A DNA stretch of 64,000 bases from Bacillota bacterium (GTDB taxonomy: Bacteria > Bacillota > Clostridia > Tissierellales > Tissierellaceae), in the NCBI GenBank assembly GCA_023388495.1, contig JAEWGC010000018.1, forward strand, positions 35,470 to 99,469. Direction: 5' to 3'. Position 1 is the stretch's first letter. Every line of letters starts with the position of its first letter. Positions 62,289-64,000 of the stretch are shown piece after piece. The notes under the pieces were generated by a model that worked only from the letters and a program-made list of their open reading frames with translations, did no database searches and had not been told where the DNA came from. The position numbers were made by a program, and so were the translations under genes.

Positions 62289-63605
62289 TTATTTTTTAAC
62301 TTCAAATACAGTTTGCTCAGTTACTTCAGTTTGAAGAGCTTCTAATGCTCTCTCAACTAATTTTCTTCTAAGAGCTTTTTCATCCTTAGGATCTAACTTA
62401 GGATCTCCTAATGGGTGAGGAATAGCTATTGTTGGAACAATTCTATTCGCTCCTACTGTTAATGAAATTGGAACTACTGTACACATGTGAACTACTGGAA
62501 TGCCAGCTCTTTCAACTTCTTTAACCATTGTTGCACCGCAACGTGTACAAGTGCCTCAGGTTGAAGTTAAGATAACTGCGTCCACGCCGTCAGCTTTAAG
62601 TTCTTTACTGAATTCTTCAGCAAATTTCTTAGAATTTGCTACAGCTGTACCATTACCTACTGTTGAGTAATAGTATCTGTGTAGTTTTCCAATTTTTCCT
62701 TCTTTTTCTAAATCACGTAGAACGTCAACAGGGATAACTCTGTCTAAGTCTATATTAGCATAAACTGGGTCATATCCACCGTGAGCTGTTTCTCCGTTTG
62801 TTTCATTTAGATCATAGATGCCTTCAATATCATATTTACCATATTTTTGAGCTGAAGATGATTCTATATGATCTGGGTTTCCTTTTGGAACAGCACCACC
62901 TGATGTTACTATAGCTATTGTAGCTTTAGTAATATCTTTAACTGCTGGGTTTGGATCTACTCTATCGAAGTTTGGCATTGGGAATTCAGTCTTGAATTCT
63001 TCTTTAGCCATTTTCTTTAGAAGCATATCTACTGCTCTTTCAGAACCTCTCTTATCAGTGAAGTAATTCTTTCTGATTCCTCTTTCTAAGTATCCTTCTT
63101 CTTCTGGAGAACCGATTTCTTCACCTCTAGCAACTTTAAGTGCTAATGGAACCATTTTCTTTACTGCATCTCTCATACCAGCAGCTGAGTTTCTAGTAGA
63201 AACAATATAAACTGCCTTCTTAAACATGTCAGCACCTGGGTTTTCTATATACATACCAGTAATAGCTGGTATACCTAATTCATTTTGAACTGCCTCCGTT
63301 ATAGTACCTGCTGCAACACCATATCTACCTGCATTAAATGCTGGTCCAGCAATGAATAGGTCTGGGTTATATTTTTTAACCATTTCTAATACTTCTTTTT
63401 TAGCTTCTTCTAAGTTTTCACCAAAATAGCTATCACCACAAATAACTGTAGCTACTATTTCAGCGTTATCTCCGAATCCTGCTTGAAGAGCTAGACCAGG
63501 TCCTAATACTTCTTCTCTAACTTCTGGTTTATGGTCAGCTTTTTCTTCTCCACCAATTCCAGCATAAAATTGGTTTATATAATGAACAACTTTTAATTTC
63601 CCCAT
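62289..63605 (-). CDS. grdB: Glycine reductase component B, selenoprotein subunit GrdB
   Basis: With the UGA at 62556-62558 read as selenocysteine, one frame of 438 residues results, Sec at residue 350, in the context TST-Sec-GTCTRCGATMV. This matches GrdB of known glycine-reducing clostridia in length and Sec position. GrdB, with GrdE, binds glycine as a Schiff base and passes the carboxymethyl group to protein A. The ATG at 63605 follows GGAGGGG; an in-frame ATG at 63623 lies upstream of that site. Automatic annotation would split the gene in two. A small GTTGC-GGT-GCAAC hairpin 13 bases past the UGA is a candidate SECIS apex. Confidence 0.95.
62556..62558 (-). other. Selenocysteine UGA codon in grdB
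   Basis: In-frame TGA flanked by the conserved TST and GTCTRC sequences of the GrdB active site. The reading frame continues 88 codons to a normal stop. Confidence 0.93.
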
Positions 63606-63650
63606 TTGTTCCCCTCCTCTCATATATTTCGTATCGGGATTTTATTTATA

Positions 63651-64000
63651 TTAAAATTTTGTAAATTCATCTCTCATTGCTTTTACTTCTTCAACAATTG
63701 AATCAACTTCTAGAACCATTTCCATCATACCGATTTGCTCATCATATACATCAGCATCTACTGACTCTTTGAATTCTGGCTCTACTGCGTGATATACTTT
63801 AAGTCCCAACGGAACTCCTGCTAATGGACCTGCGAAAGTTGGGTCTCCCGCTGTAACTGTTTCAGCTGCTAATCCTGCTGATTCAGCTTCTGCACCACCG
63901 ATTAATACGATCATGTTTTCTGCACCGTATTTTTCAGTTAAGTCTTTAACCCTTTTTTGATTTTCTAAGTCCATTGCGCCTGCAGCCGTTCAGACAAAAC
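63651..64000 (-). CDS. grdA: Glycine reductase selenoprotein A (5' part outside window)
   Basis: The visible part, read through UGA at 63990-63992, gives FV-Sec-TAAGAMDLENQKRVKDL, then GGAEAESAGLAAETVTAGDPTFAG and ending SIVEEVKAMRDEFTKF. This is the C-terminal three quarters of GrdA, whose Sec-containing CxxU centre carries the carboxymethyl intermediate and is reduced by thioredoxin. About 40 N-terminal residues lie beyond the right edge. grdB follows after about 45 bases. The ATG in MDLENQ is internal, not a start. Confidence 0.95.
63990..63992 (-). other. Selenocysteine UGA codon in grdA
   Basis: TGA in frame between FV and TAAGAMDLENQ, matching the conserved CFVU-TAAGAM context of GrdA. 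Confidence 0.93.

Noticed and set aside
62289..63623. grdB as two genes or a pseudogene
   Set aside because: The interrupting TGA lies in the conserved TST-Sec-GTC site at residue 350, the known selenocysteine position, and the downstream frame is fully conserved.
1..64000. CRISPR array, prophage structural genes or rRNA/tRNA genes
   Set aside because: No regularly spaced repeats of CRISPR type, no phage structural proteins and no tRNA-like T-arm other than that of ssrA were seen.

Overview
The window looks like chromosomal DNA of an anaerobic, low-GC Firmicute of the Clostridia/Tissierellia type. The evidence is AT-rich sequence, strong AGGAGG-like ribosome sites, a T-box leader, a CggR-type glycolytic operon, a sigma-54 gene with two sigma-54-dependent activators, and a selenoprotein glycine reductase operon typical of amino-acid (Stickland) fermenters. 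Species assignment is inference; no rRNA gene is present. Nearly all genes lie on the minus strand, so transcription mostly runs from right to left.

Right part (about 36.2-64 kb) is core metabolism. In transcription order: grdA (cut by the window edge), grdB, grdC, grdD (glycine reductase; grdA and grdB each contain an in-frame UGA read as selenocysteine); a BMP-type lipoprotein and a three-gene ABC importer, probably for nucleosides; rpoN; cggR-gap-pgk-tpiA-gpmI-eno; secG; a membrane pyrophosphatase; an alpha/beta hydrolase; a MurF-like ligase with an N-terminal membrane region; ddl; rnr; smpB; and ssrA (tmRNA). Glycine reductase yields acetyl phosphate, the glycolytic operon handles triose phosphates, and the pyrophosphatase recovers energy from PPi.

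Middle part (about 27.7-36.2 kb) is an accessory, partly decayed region next to the 3' end of ssrA. It holds a GNAT remnant, a coiled-coil small protein, an antitoxin with a headless toxin, a heterodimeric ABC exporter, a broken insertion sequence, an HTH/TPR regulator of the peptide-sensing type, and the C-terminal stub of a large serine recombinase. The IS sits between the divergent exporter and regulator.

Left part (0-27.7 kb) is mixed: a three-gene operon of MprF, a TIM-barrel protein and a cobyric acid synthase without its glutaminase domain; an LCP cell-wall protein; superoxide dismutase behind a Fur-like palindrome; an exported flavinylated reductase, its sigma-54 activator and an NhaC antiporter; a second sigma-54 activator divergent from a secondary alcohol dehydrogenase; a cupin; a TPR-GGDEF protein; a membrane-sensor SpoIIE-type phosphatase; an ABC-F protein behind a leader-peptide attenuator; an amidohydrolase lipoprotein; argS with a T-box; and an S41 peptidase.

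The most noteworthy points are the two convincing sigma-54 promoters (TGGCA-N6-TTGC type) with upstream palindromes, the reductase with non-canonical active-site positions, the ABC-F attenuator, the glutaminase-less CobQ, the IS-disrupted exporter/regulator pair, and the ssrA-adjacent remnant island. I found no CRISPR array and no clear evidence of a wholly new system.
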